64,000 bases of DNA from Leptothoe spongobia TAU-MAC 1115 (GCF_018739885.1 NZ_JADOES010000003.1:1-64000), one strand, 5' to 3'. Shown: positions 42,830-51,905, counted from the first letter of the stretch. Notes: generated from the sequence alone by a model not told the origin. Numbers and translations: made by a program.

Positions 42830-44359
42830 ATGCTGGCAAGAATCTGGAGTGCATCGTTAGTTGGCATTGATGCTCTAAAAGTCGGTGTGGAGGTGGACCT
42901 GTCGGGTGGTTTGCCCGGTGTTGTCGTGGTAGGTTTGCCCGATACCGCTGTACAAGAATCACGGGAGCGGGTGAAAGCAGCGCTGAAAAATGCCGGATTT
43001 CCGTTTCCTATGCGTAAGGTGGTGGTCAACCTGACACCGGCAGATGTACGCAAAGAAGGCCCGATTTACGACTTACCCATTGCCATTGGCATCTTGGCAG
43101 CAGCAGATCTGGTTAGCCAGGAAAATTTAGATCGTTATCTACTATTGGGTGAATTATCTCTAGACGGCACCCTGCGGCCTGTGGCGGGCGTCATGGCCAT
43201 GGCAGCGGCCGCACCTCAGCTAGGCATTAATGGCCTGATTGTGCCCGAGGATAATGCTCAAGAAGCAGCGGTTGTCCCTGACCTGGAAGTCTATGGGTTT
43301 AAGACCATTGCCGATGTAGTGGAGTTTTTGAATAACCCGAGCGATCGCACCCCCCTCACCATTAACGGCTGTGAAGCCTTAGCCCAGGCCCAGCCTCACG
43401 CAGTCGACTTACGCGACGTCAAAGGACAAGCCCAAGCTCGACGGGCACTCGAAATAGCAGCCGCAGGCGGCCATAACCTTATTTTCGTGGGGCCACCAGG
43501 CAGTGGCAAAACGATGCTGGCCCGACGACTCTCCACCATTTTGCCCCCCCTCAACTTTCAAGAAGCCCTGGAGGTGACCCAAATCCACTCGGTGGCAGGC
43601 CTCCTAAAAGAGAAAGGCTCATTAGTAACAGAACGCCCCTTTCGTAGTCCCCATCATTCGGCATCAGGGCCGTCACTCGTGGGTGGAGGCACATTTCCCA
43701 AGCCAGGAGAAATCTCTTTAGCCCATCGTGGCATTCTCTTTTTAGATGAATTAACAGAATTCAATCGTAAAGTCTTAGAGTTTTTACGACAACCTCTAGA
43801 AGATGGCTATGTCAGTATTGCGAGGACAAGACAATCGGTCGAATTTCCCGCGCAGTTTACCCTGGTAGCCAGTACAAATCCCTGTCCCTGCGGATTCTTT
43901 GGCGATACTGTTCAACCCTGTACCTGCACACCCCGCAGTCGTGAACAATATTGGGCAAAGTTGTCGGGACCGCTGATGGATCGAATTGACCTGCAAGTTG
44001 TCGTCAGTCGACTAAAGCCAGAAGAGATTACGGCCCATAATCCTGGAGAACCTTCGGAGCCAGTACGACAGCGGGTAGAGCTGGCACGTCAGCGAGCCCA
44101 AGCCAGGTTTGTTAATGAGCCCAAACTACAATGCAATGCAGACTTAGAAAGTCGCCATTTGCGCCAATGGTGTCAGCTGGATGAGGCCTCGCGCACCTTA
44201 ATAGAAACAGCGGTGAGAAAATTAGGATTATCAGCTCGGGCAACTGACCGTATTCTCAAGGTCGCGCGTACCATTGCTGATCTAGCTGCTGTGGACAACT
44301 TACAAACGGCCCACATTGCCGAGGCAATCCAGTATCGTACGATTGACCGCATGCAATAA
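42830..44359 (+). CDS. comM: ComM/YifB family Mg-chelatase-like AAA ATPase
   Basis: A complete 509-residue protein. It has an N-terminal Lon-type domain (residues 1-170), an AAA core with Walker A GPPGSGKTML at about 223 and Walker B GILFLDELTEF, an ASTNPCPCGFFGD sensor with Cys pair, and a C-terminal domain ending AEAIQYRTID. In naturally transformable bacteria ComM is a hexameric helicase that promotes branch migration of incoming DNA. The upstream 30 bases come from the island junction, so its promoter has probably been replaced. Confidence 0.93.
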   Translation: MLARIWSASLVGIDALKVGVEVDLSGGLPGVVVVGLPDTAVQESRERVKAALKNAGFPFPMRKVVVNLTPADVRKEGPIYDLPIAIGILAAADLVSQENLDRYLLLGELSLDGTLRPVAGVMAMAAAAPQLGINGLIVPEDNAQEAAVVPDLEVYGFKTIADVVEFLNNPSDRTPLTINGCEALAQAQPHAVDLRDVKGQAQARRALEIAAAGGHNLIFVGPPGSGKTMLARRLSTILPPLNFQEALEVTQIHSVAGLLKEKGSLVTERPFRSPHHSASGPSLVGGGTFPKPGEISLAHRGILFLDELTEFNRKVLEFLRQPLEDGYVSIARTRQSVEFPAQFTLVASTNPCPCGFFGDTVQPCTCTPRSREQYWAKLSGPLMDRIDLQVVVSRLKPEEITAHNPGEPSEPVRQRVELARQRAQARFVNEPKLQCNADLESRHLRQWCQLDEASRTLIETAVRKLGLSARATDRILKVARTIADLAAVDNLQTAHIAEAIQYRTIDRMQ

Positions 44360-44520
44360 ATAATGATAATGCGATGGAACTTGTTGATACCCTTCATCGA
44401 CAAGTTCTACTAAATCACGACCAAGCAAGTTATTCTGATGTGGCTGACCTCAAATGTCTTTTATACAGGACATTTAGAATAATAAAATCTCGTAATCAGA
44501 TTGGGAGTTTAGGGGAATAT

Positions 44521-44892
44521 ATGGCCATTGATACGGCAAAAATTCAATCAGCCTTGCATAGCTTTGTCAGCGGTACAAGTGAAATTGAAGGTGCTGCCTT
44601 GGTTACGCCGGATGGGTTGCCATTGGTAACGGTGTTACCCAGCCATATGGATGAAGAGCGAGTATCAGCCATGTCTGCAGCCTTGCTTTCTTTGGGTGAA
44701 CGCATTGGTAGCGAACTGATGCGAGGGGGTATTAGCCAGATTGCGATTGATGGGGACGATGGCTATTGCCTGTTAAGCAGCTGTAGTGAAGAAGCCATTT
44801 TCTTAGTGTTGGCAACTCGCATGGTCAAAAAAGGGATTTTGAACCTGGAAGTCAGACGGATTGTGGCTGAGGTTCAACTACTGTTGAGCTAG
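44521..44892 (+). CDS. Roadblock/LC7 domain protein
   Basis: I use ATG 44521 (MAIDTAKIQSALHSF); the longer frame from 44374 adds an unrelated tail. 123 residues with the roadblock fold (EIEGAALVTPDGLPLVTVLP, AMSAALLSLGERIGSELMRG, AIDGDDGYCLLSS, FLVLATRM). Such proteins act as GTPase-activating or scaffold partners of MglA-type GTPases. It precedes a DUF4388 gene, a combination typical of bacterial motility or polarity clusters. Confidence 0.8.
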   Translation: MAIDTAKIQSALHSFVSGTSEIEGAALVTPDGLPLVTVLPSHMDEERVSAMSAALLSLGERIGSELMRGGISQIAIDGDDGYCLLSSCSEEAIFLVLATRMVKKGILNLEVRRIVAEVQLLLS

Positions 44893-44894
44893 TC

Positions 44895-44983
44895 ATACCA
44901 AAGCCGAATTCCTCAACCCCAATTCAAAATGGATAATTCTGTAGGGGTATCCCCTTGTGGGTGCCCTTCGATATGAGACGCTA
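44895..44983 (+). repeat. Dispersed intergenic repeat, copy 2
   Basis: Contains CCGAATTCCTCAACCCCAAT, CAAAATGGATAATTC and GTAGGGGTATCCCCTTGTGG. It is closest to the inverted copy at 51990-52078 and more distantly related to 20501-20583. Confidence 0.75.
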
Positions 44984-45068
44984 GGCGCATTGCCCCTCAT
45001 AAACAACAAAATCAACGGTCAAATCTAACGCCTGTTCCCTGAACAATTCAGGGTGAGATAAACCTTGT

Positions 45069-45127
45069 CCACGTCCAGAACTGACGTTTTGCCGTGGGAG
45101 AAACTACAGGTTTCAACTTGGACGTGG
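45069..45127 (+). repeat. 59-base structured repeat, copy 1
   Basis: CCACGTCC at the start pairs with GGACGTGG at the end. Inside is AGAAACTACAGGTTTCAAC with an inner GAAAC/GTTTC hairpin. An element of the same length, with about three quarters identity and closable ends, lies at 50727-50785. It sits just upstream of the DUF4388 gene, so it may be in that gene's leader. Confidence 0.55.
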
Positions 45128-45180
45128 TTTATGCTGTTAAAATAGCGCAACGTTATGCCGTATCGTCGCTATCGTGCAGC

Positions 45181-46032
45181 ATGTCCGTCAATGGTTATCT
45201 ATCAGATTTTTCACTGCCAGAAGTTTTTCAACTTTTGCAGGATGGTAAAAAGACGGGACTCCTTTCCATTCAGGGGCTAGCATCTCCTGCTCAAATGCAG
45301 CCCAAATATTATTTCATCTGGCTTCACCGTGGACGTATTGTCACCGTGACCAATCGATTAGATAGCCGTGGTCTAGCTGCCCTAATTGGCAAGCGACGCT
45401 ATTTAAACGTGGCCATGATTGAGCGTTTAATTCGGCGTTGTCCGCCCGATGAACCCTTAGGCCGGTTTCTACGGACCCAAGGCGTACTGACTACAAAACA
45501 ACTACAGATTTTGTTTGCATCTCAGGTCATTCGCCAGATTTGTGACTTGTTTCAAGTTCCTGACGGCTACTTTGTCTTTGATCCTGAAGCTCCCATACCC
45601 AAAGTGGAAATGACCGGTTTGAGTGTGGTTGCTACCGAAGTAATTTTGCCAGGATTGAGGATTTTGAAGGATTGGGACGCTTTTAAAGATAAATTCCCCC
45701 ATCCCAAATCAGCCTTGGTAAGTTTGATTCGGGGTCAACCCCATATCCGGATTAACCAGTCAGAGTGGAGTGTCTGGCGACTGATGGACGAAAAAATTAC
45801 CCTGAGTCAGATTGCGAGACATCTGAGTTTACCCATCGAAGAGGTGCAGCGGATTGCGTTTCGTCTAATCTTTGTGGGTCTGGCGGAGGAGGTTCCCAGA
45901 ATGTTATCGGAACCCCCTGTAGATCTGCCAGAATCCCTGTTTTCAGCTGATGCCACTGAGGCCGAAAAGCTGAGTCCTAGCTTTTTTCGTAATTTAATTA
46001 GCTTTTTGCGTCAGGTACCTAAATCATCATGA
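45181..46032 (+). CDS. DUF4388 domain protein
   Basis: I start at ATG 45181 (MSVNGYLSDFSLPEVFQLLQ), exactly where the DUF4388 signature begins; the extra 29 codons upstream run through the structured repeat. 283 residues. GYLSDFSLPEVFQLLQDGKK and TGLLSIQG, then YYFIWLHRGRIVTVTNRL, belong to the effector-like domain found in response-regulator and gliding-motility proteins. A C-terminal winged-helix-like part (LMDEKITLSQIARHLSLPIE) follows. Likely partners the roadblock protein upstream. Confidence 0.8.
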   Translation: MSVNGYLSDFSLPEVFQLLQDGKKTGLLSIQGLASPAQMQPKYYFIWLHRGRIVTVTNRLDSRGLAALIGKRRYLNVAMIERLIRRCPPDEPLGRFLRTQGVLTTKQLQILFASQVIRQICDLFQVPDGYFVFDPEAPIPKVEMTGLSVVATEVILPGLRILKDWDAFKDKFPHPKSALVSLIRGQPHIRINQSEWSVWRLMDEKITLSQIARHLSLPIEEVQRIAFRLIFVGLAEEVPRMLSEPPVDLPESLFSADATEAEKLSPSFFRNLISFLRQVPKSS

Positions 46033-46070
46033 TCGACATGTCAGGGGTAAACGATGTTATGCTAAGGACT

Positions 46071-46164
46071 GACTCGGATCTATGCGATCACAACGCCCAA
46101 ATCTTGTCAGGACCGGAAGGTAGCAGCAATACGGGATGCTTGCGATAGGCGTAGTCTCCGGGTC
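46071..46164 (+). ncRNA. ffs: Signal recognition particle RNA (small bacterial type, 4.5S-like)
   Basis: The apical SRP motif GTCAGGACCGGAAGGTAGCA is present at about 46110-46129, with GCGATAGG opposite. The ends pair as GAC/GTC, TCGGA/TCCGG and CTATGC/GCGTAG, giving the elongated single hairpin of about 94 bases. A T-rich stretch (GTTTTTG) follows at about 46171, and TATGCT at about 46058 is a possible -10 box. The RNA joins Ffh to target nascent membrane proteins. Confidence 0.9.
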
Positions 46165-46266
46165 TCCTCTGTTTTTGACAGGATTTTCCACTCGATCAGG
46201 TACGGCTATCCGACAGTCAGACCCGCTACACACTGTCGTATTCCACTGCTAAAACGGAAAGTATGA

Positions 46267-46300
46267 GGTGAATGTTCGCCCAATGGGGTGAACATTCACC
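46267..46300. promoter_or_regulatory. 11-bp-arm inverted repeat upstream of the phasin-like gene
   Basis: GGTGAATGTTC and GAACATTCACC flank GCCCAATGGGGT, which itself can pair (CCC/GGG). It ends 26 bases before the GTG start. It could be an operator or an RNA hairpin controlling the two-gene operon. Confidence 0.6.
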
Positions 46301-46325
46301 CGATATCGTTAGAGGAGCATAGACT

Positions 46326-46703
46326 GTGGCAGACTTTGGCCAGTTAGTGCAAAAAGCATTTTATCTAGGTGTGGGCTTAGCTTCCTATGCCTCTGAAAAA
46401 GCGGGTGATGGATTTAGCGATTTGCGGCAGCAGGCCCAAAAGCTAGTGGATGAGTTGGTAGAGCGTGGTGAAATTACCGCCGATGAAGCTCAAAAGATAG
46501 TGAATGATATGGTAGATCGTGCTCAGAGTGCTAGTGCGACTCCGACGGATTCATCTACCCAGCCGACTGACACGGCTCCCCGCAAAATAGAAATTATTGA
46601 AGATACCGAGCCTGACGATCGGGCTGCAACTGACGCCCTGCGCAAGGAGATTGAAGACCTTCAGGCTGAGCTACAGCGATTGAAGGATGAAGAGGGCGAA
46701 TAG
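46326..46703 (+). CDS. Phasin-like protein
   Basis: 125 residues starting at GTG 46326, with GAGGAG eight bases upstream. The helical N-terminus (LVQKAFYLGVGLASYASEKA, then LRQQAQKLVDELVERGEITA and DEAQKIVNDMVDRAQ) matches the PhaI/PhaF-type phasin family. A Thr/Pro-rich linker and a C-terminal coiled coil (RKEIEDLQAELQRLKDEEGE) follow. It would coat storage granules or act as a small scaffold. The next gene starts at the following base. Confidence 0.72.
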   Translation: MADFGQLVQKAFYLGVGLASYASEKAGDGFSDLRQQAQKLVDELVERGEITADEAQKIVNDMVDRAQSASATPTDSSTQPTDTAPRKIEIIEDTEPDDRAATDALRKEIEDLQAELQRLKDEEGE

Positions 46704-47162
46704 ATGGATATGGATGACTGGTTCAAGCAACTCCAGGAAGAGCTGCAAACGGCGGTTCATGACACCCTAGAGCAGACTGAGCAGATTCTCGATGGGCTCG
46801 CGGAGCAGGCGGTAGAAGCCATTAGCCCCGTTTTGGATGTAGCGGATGAGATTGCTGATGAACTAGCGGAACAGGTCGTAGAGAATATTTCCCCACCCTT
46901 TGCCCAGGCATTAGACGATTTAGAAGCTCAGGTAGACCCATGGGTGGGTTCGGTGGTGACGTGGTGTGAGCAAACCATGGCTCCGGTGCATCAGACCCTG
47001 ACCCCCTGGCTACAGAACCATCCGAAATGTGCTGGCTGTTCTTATTACCATGGTGAGAGCTATGGGGGTGAGATGTTAGTGTGTGCCTTACATCCCACCG
47101 GCCCTGAGGAGTATGACTCATGCCCAGACTGGGATAGCGTTTGGCCCAAACCTGAGGATTAG
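46704..47162 (+). CDS. Conserved acidic protein with Cys-rich C-terminus
   Basis: 152 residues. A helical acidic N-terminal 95 residues (MDMDDWFKQLQEELQTAVHD, ILDGLAEQAVEAISPVLDVA) precedes a compact Cys domain (HPKCAGCSYYHGE...MLVCALHPTG...YDSCPDWDSVWP) with four Cys that could bind a metal. I know such proteins only from cyanobacteria. It starts immediately after the phasin-like stop, so the two form an operon. Confidence 0.65.
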   Translation: MDMDDWFKQLQEELQTAVHDTLEQTEQILDGLAEQAVEAISPVLDVADEIADELAEQVVENISPPFAQALDDLEAQVDPWVGSVVTWCEQTMAPVHQTLTPWLQNHPKCAGCSYYHGESYGGEMLVCALHPTGPEEYDSCPDWDSVWPKPED

Positions 47163-47170
47163 TTTTGAAC

Positions 47171-47216
47171 AAATATTGTGTGGGGACGTTCCATGGAACG
47201 TCCCCACACAATATTT
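47171..47216. terminator. Perfect 46-bp palindrome acting as bidirectional terminator
   Basis: AAATATTGTGTGGGGACGTT continues through CCATGG and is mirrored exactly. It lies between the converging phasin operon and thiD, with T-rich ends on both strands. The core ACGTTCCATGGAACGT recurs at 55501, so the sequence belongs to a dispersed palindromic repeat reused as a terminator. Confidence 0.85.
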
Positions 47217-48021
47217 ATTTTTCAAGTAGTGGGTAAAAATGGCCGACGGGGCCTTGACCGTTACCGATGCGGAGTGAATAGCTAAGTGCTTTGGTCACAT
47301 AGTCCTTAGCGTGCTTCGCAGCGTCCAGGGGACTATGCCCCAGGGACAGATTGGCAGCGATCGCAGCAGAAAGCGTACATCCAGTCCCGTGGGTATCTGT
47401 GGTATCAATGCAACGAGTGGTGAGCTGAGTGAGTGTGGTGCCGTCATACCAGACGTCAACGCCTCGGAGTTCGCCATCAAACCCACCTCCTTTAATCATC
47501 ACTGCATTAGCCCCCAGACCCTGGATAGTCTGGGCAGCAGCTTTCATGTCGTCTAGGGTACTAATGGACTGGCCACTCAGGATTTGAGCTTCGTAGCGGT
47601 TGGGAGTGAGGACAGTGGCTAGGGGGATGAGGTGCTGACGAAGTGCTGCGATCGCATCGTCAGCAATCAACTGCGCACCTGTCCGCGACACCATAACGGG
47701 ATCAATCACACAATCCACGGATTCTAGACCCTGCAAATAACCCGCCACTGCCTCAATGATCGACTGATTAAGCAACATGCCCGTTTTTAGAGCCTGAATG
47801 CCAATATCGCTGACCACGGCCTCAATTTGAGCAATCACCGATTCAGGAGCCAGGGCATCCACCCGAGAGACCCCCTGGGTATTTTGTGCAGTGATACAGG
47901 TGAGCGCACTGGTCCCATGTACCGCATGGAATGAAAACGTCCGCAAATCGGCCTGGATACCCGCACCGCCACCACTATCAGAACCAGCAATGGTCAAAGC
48001 CACTGGTGGATTATGAACCAT
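47215..48021 (-). CDS. thiD: Hydroxymethylpyrimidine/phosphomethylpyrimidine kinase
   Basis: 268 residues from ATG 48021 ([20 protein letters not shown]). The longer frame to 48153 runs into ftsZ. Signatures are [49 protein letters not shown] and [15 protein letters not shown] with the catalytic GTGC loop. It phosphorylates HMP twice in thiamine synthesis. It starts 13 bases after the ftsZ stop and is probably co-transcribed with it. Confidence 0.93.
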   Translation of the reverse strand: MVHNPPVALTIAGSDSGGGAGIQADLRTFSFHAVHGTSALTCITAQNTQGVSRVDALAPESVIAQIEAVVSDIGIQALKTGMLLNQSIIEAVAGYLQGLESVDCVIDPVMVSRTGAQLIADDAIAALRQHLIPLATVLTPNRYEAQILSGQSISTLDDMKAAAQTIQGLGANAVMIKGGGFDGELRGVDVWYDGTTLTQLTTRCIDTTDTHGTGCTLSAAIAANLSLGHSPLDAAKHAKDYVTKALSYSLRIGNGQGPVGHFYPLLEK

Positions 48022-48034
48022 AAGAAGCCAATCC

Positions 48035-49279
48035 CTACCGTGATTGACGTCGCCGCTGCAGGAAATCTGGAATATCCAGATCAGGAGAAACGCTGGGTCG
48101 ATTAGTCGGCGACGGCGGTGGTGGTGGCGGCAGATCAGATGGAGTGGAACCAATCGATGATGGACGTTTTAGCGGCGCAATCCGTGATGGGGCTGTCGCT
48201 GCAGCACTACTACCGCCAAATTCAGACATTGCATTAAATCCGGTCGCAATGACCGTAATCCGGACCTCTCCCTGCATCCGCTCGTCAATCACAGCACCAA
48301 AGATAATGTTGGCGTTGGGATCAACCGCTTCGTAAATAATCTCTGCAGCCGCATTCACCTCATGCAAGGTCAAATCATTGCCACCTGTGATATTAAGAAC
48401 TGCTCCTGAAGCACCGTCAATCGAGGTCTCTAGCAATGGAGAGGAGATGGCAGCAATGGCCGCCTCACGGGCACGGGACTTACCAGAACCAACACCAATC
48501 CCCATCAGAGCAGAGCCAGCGTCAGCCATCACGGCCCGCACATCCGCAAAGTCAACGTTGACTAAACCAGAAATAGTAATGATGTCTGAAATACCTTGGA
48601 CCCCTTGGCGCAAAATATCATCGGCAAAGCGAAACGCCTCTTGCACCGGAGTTTGCTCTGAAATCACCGACAACAGTTTGTCGTTAGGAATGATAATCAG
48701 CGTATCGACACATTCCTGCAAGGCCATGATCCCTTCTTCAGCCTGGGATGTACGACGACGGCCCTCAAAGGTAAAAGGACGAGTGACAACACCAATAGTG
48801 AGTGCACCAGCTTCTTTGGCAGCTTCAGCGACGACGGGGGCAGCGCCAGTGCCGGTACCACCACCCATACCAGCCGTAATAAAAACGAGATCGGCCCCTT
48901 CTATAGCCGTGGAAATTTCATCCCGTGATTCTTCTGCAGCCTTTTGACCAATGGCAGGATTACCACCGGCACCCAATCCACGGGTTAGCTTTTGACCCAG
49001 CTGTAGCGGATGGGAGTCATTGACCTTGGTCAGGGCCTGGGCATCCGTGTTGAGTGCCCAAAACTCAATACCGGCTACTCCACTATCAATCATGCGGTTC
49101 ACTGCATTACAGCCACCGCCACCGACGCCAACAACCTTGATCCTCGCCATACTCCCCGGCACAATGTCATTTCCCATAGCCGCATTGCCTAATGCAGTTT
49201 CATTACGATGATTATTATTCATATCAGACATGTTGAGACCCAAGCCCGAATTTCCGTGAGAATTTTGTGATTTAGACAT
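48035..49279 (-). CDS. ftsZ: Cell division GTPase FtsZ
   Basis: 414 residues. GTP-binding blocks are [33 protein letters not shown] and ALNTDAQAL. The T7 synergy loop with catalytic Asp is [15 protein letters not shown]. The C-terminal tail ends [16 protein letters not shown], the conserved peptide that binds FtsA/ZipN-type partners. The N-terminal about 35 residues form a variable Asn-rich extension. FtsQ lies upstream on the same strand. Confidence 0.97.
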   Translation of the reverse strand: MSKSQNSHGNSGLGLNMSDMNNNHRNETALGNAAMGNDIVPGSMARIKVVGVGGGGCNAVNRMIDSGVAGIEFWALNTDAQALTKVNDSHPLQLGQKLTRGLGAGGNPAIGQKAAEESRDEISTAIEGADLVFITAGMGGGTGTGAAPVVAEAAKEAGALTIGVVTRPFTFEGRRRTSQAEEGIMALQECVDTLIIIPNDKLLSVISEQTPVQEAFRFADDILRQGVQGISDIITISGLVNVDFADVRAVMADAGSALMGIGVGSGKSRAREAAIAAISSPLLETSIDGASGAVLNITGGNDLTLHEVNAAAEIIYEAVDPNANIIFGAVIDERMQGEVRITVIATGFNAMSEFGGSSAAATAPSRIAPLKRPSSIGSTPSDLPPPPPPSPTNRPSVSPDLDIPDFLQRRRQSR

Positions 49280-49741
49280 AGGGCGAGTGTATACGAGGTA
49301 TCAGCAAGCGATTGACCCAATCAGTCACAGAACACACGCAACTGCCGCAAAAGGTAAGGACTAACTATATAGCAATTACAATCTCGACAGGGTAAATCTC
49401 TATGACTGACGGAGTGAGCCAGCAGTCCAATGATGCAGAGAAAGCTTGAAATACGCTTCCAGAGGAGTCTACAGAGATACTTGAAGATTAGTTTCAAACA
49501 CGCTGACGCATATTCTAGTCAACTATACGGGAAGCTGCTTAAAAAACCAATAAAACTTACCGATTAATTCAAGAATTGGATCGGTTAAGAATACCTGTTC
49601 AAAATAAGCATACACATCATCTGTATTCAGCCCCCAAGAGCACCCTGATCACCATCAACTAAGTATCAATATCTAAGGGCGCAGATTACTGCTGCAGAAT
49701 GCATGTAGCGATCTGAGGATGACCTTTAGATCTGTGTTTCC
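49280..49741. other. ftsQ-ftsZ intergenic region
   Basis: About 460 bases with no frame. It should contain the ftsZ promoters and a long leader. No strong hairpin is recognised. Confidence 0.45.
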
Positions 49742-50581
49742 TTAGGGAGATGGAGTCGTTGTTGCTTGCAATATTTCTAAAGTGGGATTATCGGGATTGC
49801 GCAGGTCAATGAAGGCGATTTCTTCGATATCCATCTTGGCATTCAAATTTCGCATTCGATCAAGGGCGGCGAGCTGATTAGAGAAGTTTTGTCCATAGGA
49901 ACCGATGTGCACGGTGCCCAGTTCTGTATGCAGGATCAGGTTGGTAGGATCCCGCCAGTCTATTTTGGGGATAGCGACGGGTGTTTTTTGTAATGCCTGA
50001 TAGATATCTGGCCAATCTTTTTGATAAGCGGGCCGCATGCCCTGGACCCGTAGTTTCGGTTCTTGGGAGCCTAGCTTGGTAAAGCTGTTGTAAGGCATCC
50101 AGTAGCCGTTAGCATCCAGTAATCCGATTTGAGCAAAGCTTTGGGGCTCATCATCTAAGGATTTGATAGCGATATCGGTATTGGGTAGTGCGATCGCAAC
50201 CGGTGTGCGCTCCTGAATCCGAATATTCAGCCCCGGTGGCAACAGTCGTCGCCGCACGATGGCATCGGCAATGGGTCCCTTAGCAATCAGGGTATTTTCC
50301 AAATCCAGCGGATGGAGCCTCAAAAGAGACTGGGGATAGTCGATAGCCAGGAGCTCATGGATCTCCTCAGCAGGCAGGAGACGATGACCACTGATCGTGA
50401 TTTGCTCAGCAGACTGCAACTGCCAACGGCTGGATGTCGCCACGCTCAAACAGCCCACGGTGAGTCCAATCATTGCCCCTTGTCGCCAGAGCTGCTGCCA
50501 GAAAAGCTTATTACGCCTACTCTTAAGATTTTTACGACGCGCTGTCAGATTTTCTTTGGAGAACTCGGTAATGTCTGGCAT
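49742..50581 (-). CDS. ftsQ: Cell division protein FtsQ
   Basis: 279 residues. A basic cytoplasmic start (ARRKNLKSRRNK) is followed by one transmembrane helix (AMIGLTVGCLSVATS). A POTRA domain begins AEQITISGHRLLPAEEIHEL and contains VRRRLLPPGLNIRIQERTPV. A C-terminal beta domain closes with IEEIAFIDLRNPDNPTLE. It links the divisome to septal wall synthesis in the periplasm. Confidence 0.88.
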   Translation of the reverse strand: MPDITEFSKENLTARRKNLKSRRNKLFWQQLWRQGAMIGLTVGCLSVATSSRWQLQSAEQITISGHRLLPAEEIHELLAIDYPQSLLRLHPLDLENTLIAKGPIADAIVRRRLLPPGLNIRIQERTPVAIALPNTDIAIKSLDDEPQSFAQIGLLDANGYWMPYNSFTKLGSQEPKLRVQGMRPAYQKDWPDIYQALQKTPVAIPKIDWRDPTNLILHTELGTVHIGSYGQNFSNQLAALDRMRNLNAKMDIEEIAFIDLRNPDNPTLEILQATTTPSP

Positions 50582-50726
50582 GGCGAGTGGGTGCGGGTTT
50601 AATGGTGTCAGAGTGCCAGGGGGGATTCTGTATCAGTTAAGTGGAAGTGTCTATTTAAGCATCCAGACTTCCCGATGGAGGCAGTATTCTGACACTTCTT
50701 TGGAAAAAAGGGAACTCAAACTTTGT

Positions 50727-50785
50727 CCACGTTCAGCCCTGGGGCGTTGCAGTAGCAGAAACTATAGGCTTCAACGGGGACGTGG
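50727..50785 (+). repeat. 59-base structured repeat, copy 2
   Basis: CCACGTTC...GGGACGTGG ends pair. The inner part reads AGAAACTATAGGCTTCAAC. It has the same length and frame as the copy at 45069-45127. It lies between the 50804-51244 gene stop and ftsQ. Confidence 0.55.
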
Positions 50786-50803
50786 CTGATCCGGAAAACT
50801 TCA

Positions 50804-51244
50804 CTAACCTTCTACTGATGCCGGGTCAACGCTTTCTAGCGTTTTCACCAAAAAAATATGCCACTGTTTTGCCATGTCGGTATCTGTAAATGGAATGTGT
50901 GGCTGATCGCCATCTTCTAAATTGAGTTGGATAACGGCTTCGCTTTTCTTAGCGATACCTTTAACGCCTGAGGTAAAGGTATCGTCTCCTTTAAGCAATA
51001 GATCAATGCTCCGAATACTACCGAGCTGAGCCGTTTTTAGATTAATCACGCCCTGGCGCGTCGGTAATCCCCAGGTGAGTGTACGGCCCGATTGCCCTAA
51101 AGCTGCGTAGATATCGTACTTGGCTCGTTCAAACTGATTGGCCCACTCCTTATAGGTTTCGACCTTTTGGTACTCATTCCAGCCAGCCCATGTAATCCAA
51201 ACAAAGAAGATCAGTAGAGGGAGCCAAAGTAAGCCGTGCACCAT
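50804..51244 (-). CDS. Hypothetical membrane-anchored protein
   Basis: 146 residues with an N-terminal helix (LLWLPLLIFFVWITWAGW). A soluble domain follows with FERAKYDIYAALGQSGRTLT, GVINLKTAQLGSIRSIDLLL and AVIQLNLEDGDQPHIPFTD. It resembles small cyanobacterial hypothetical proteins. Nothing points to a function. Confidence 0.6.
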   Translation of the reverse strand: MVHGLLWLPLLIFFVWITWAGWNEYQKVETYKEWANQFERAKYDIYAALGQSGRTLTWGLPTRQGVINLKTAQLGSIRSIDLLLKGDDTFTSGVKGIAKKSEAVIQLNLEDGDQPHIPFTDTDMAKQWHIFLVKTLESVDPASVEG

Positions 51245-51494
51245 AGGTATTGCCGTTGCTGAACAGGGATCGATTTGTGGGCGCTGTAACCCATCTAGAT
51301 TCTAAATGAGGACCCATACCGAGGTTCAGTAATTCCTGAGTATTTATGATCGAATTGTAAAGTCTTGCAACGAGGTTGTCGTTGAGAATACAGCTTGATG
51401 AAAGATGATTACAAGGTTTGTACTTAGTTTGCGTTTGCGCTAAGTCAGATCTCAAGCTTTCAAATCCATACTATTTCTGAGAGGAGACGGTAAA

Positions 51495-51758
51495 TTGTTT
51501 TACTTACCTTCTTTATTGGCGGTGACCCCTAGTACAGTTGAGTGGAGCCCTAAGGTTGCACTCGTCATGATTATTTGTAATATTCTTGCGATCGCGCTCG
51601 GCAACTACGGCATCAAGCATAAGAATGTAGGCCTTAGTTTACCCTCCCCCGAGTTTTTCGGTGGTATGGGACATGGAGCAATGTTAGCGTGCACCAGTCT
51701 TGGTCATGTGATCGGAATCGGTGCCATCATCGGCTTGGCCTCCATCGGTGTTCTCTAG
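51495..51758 (+). CDS. psaK: Photosystem I subunit PsaK
   Basis: 87 residues with two transmembrane helices: WSPKVALVMIICNILAIALG NYG, the loop KHKNVGLSLPSPEFFGGMG, then HGAMLACTSLGHVIGIGAII. This pattern is PsaK, at the edge of photosystem I, where it binds antenna chlorophyll and couples IsiA or other monomers. The start is TTG 51495 with GAGGAG eight bases before it. No ATG or GTG is available in frame. Confidence 0.9.
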   Translation: MFYLPSLLAVTPSTVEWSPKVALVMIICNILAIALGNYGIKHKNVGLSLPSPEFFGGMGHGAMLACTSLGHVIGIGAIIGLASIGVL

Positions 51759-51789
51759 CGCCAGCTAAAACCACAATCTATCAATTTTT

Positions 51790-51828
51790 GAGTTATCTGG
51801 CTCCGCTAGCTAGATAACTCGTTTTTAA
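51790..51828 (+). terminator. psaK terminator
   Basis: GAGTTATCT / AGATAACTC stem with a 13-base loop, followed by GTTTTT. Confidence 0.85.
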
Positions 51829-51871
51829 GTGTTCTTAAAAAGATTTCACTCAAAAACTTTGCATTGTCATT

Positions 51872-51905
51872 AGAAGCTGGAGGCTTTAGGCTCCAGCTTT
51901 TTTAT
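51872..51905 (+). terminator. Second terminator after psaK
   Basis: AAGCTGGAG / CTCCAGCTT stem with an 8-base loop and a run of T. It may be the end of a separate short transcript or a back-up terminator. Confidence 0.75.

Noticed and set aside
48378..48947. 189-codon plus-strand frame inside ftsZ
   Set aside because: It is the antisense shadow of a highly conserved gene with biased codon use.
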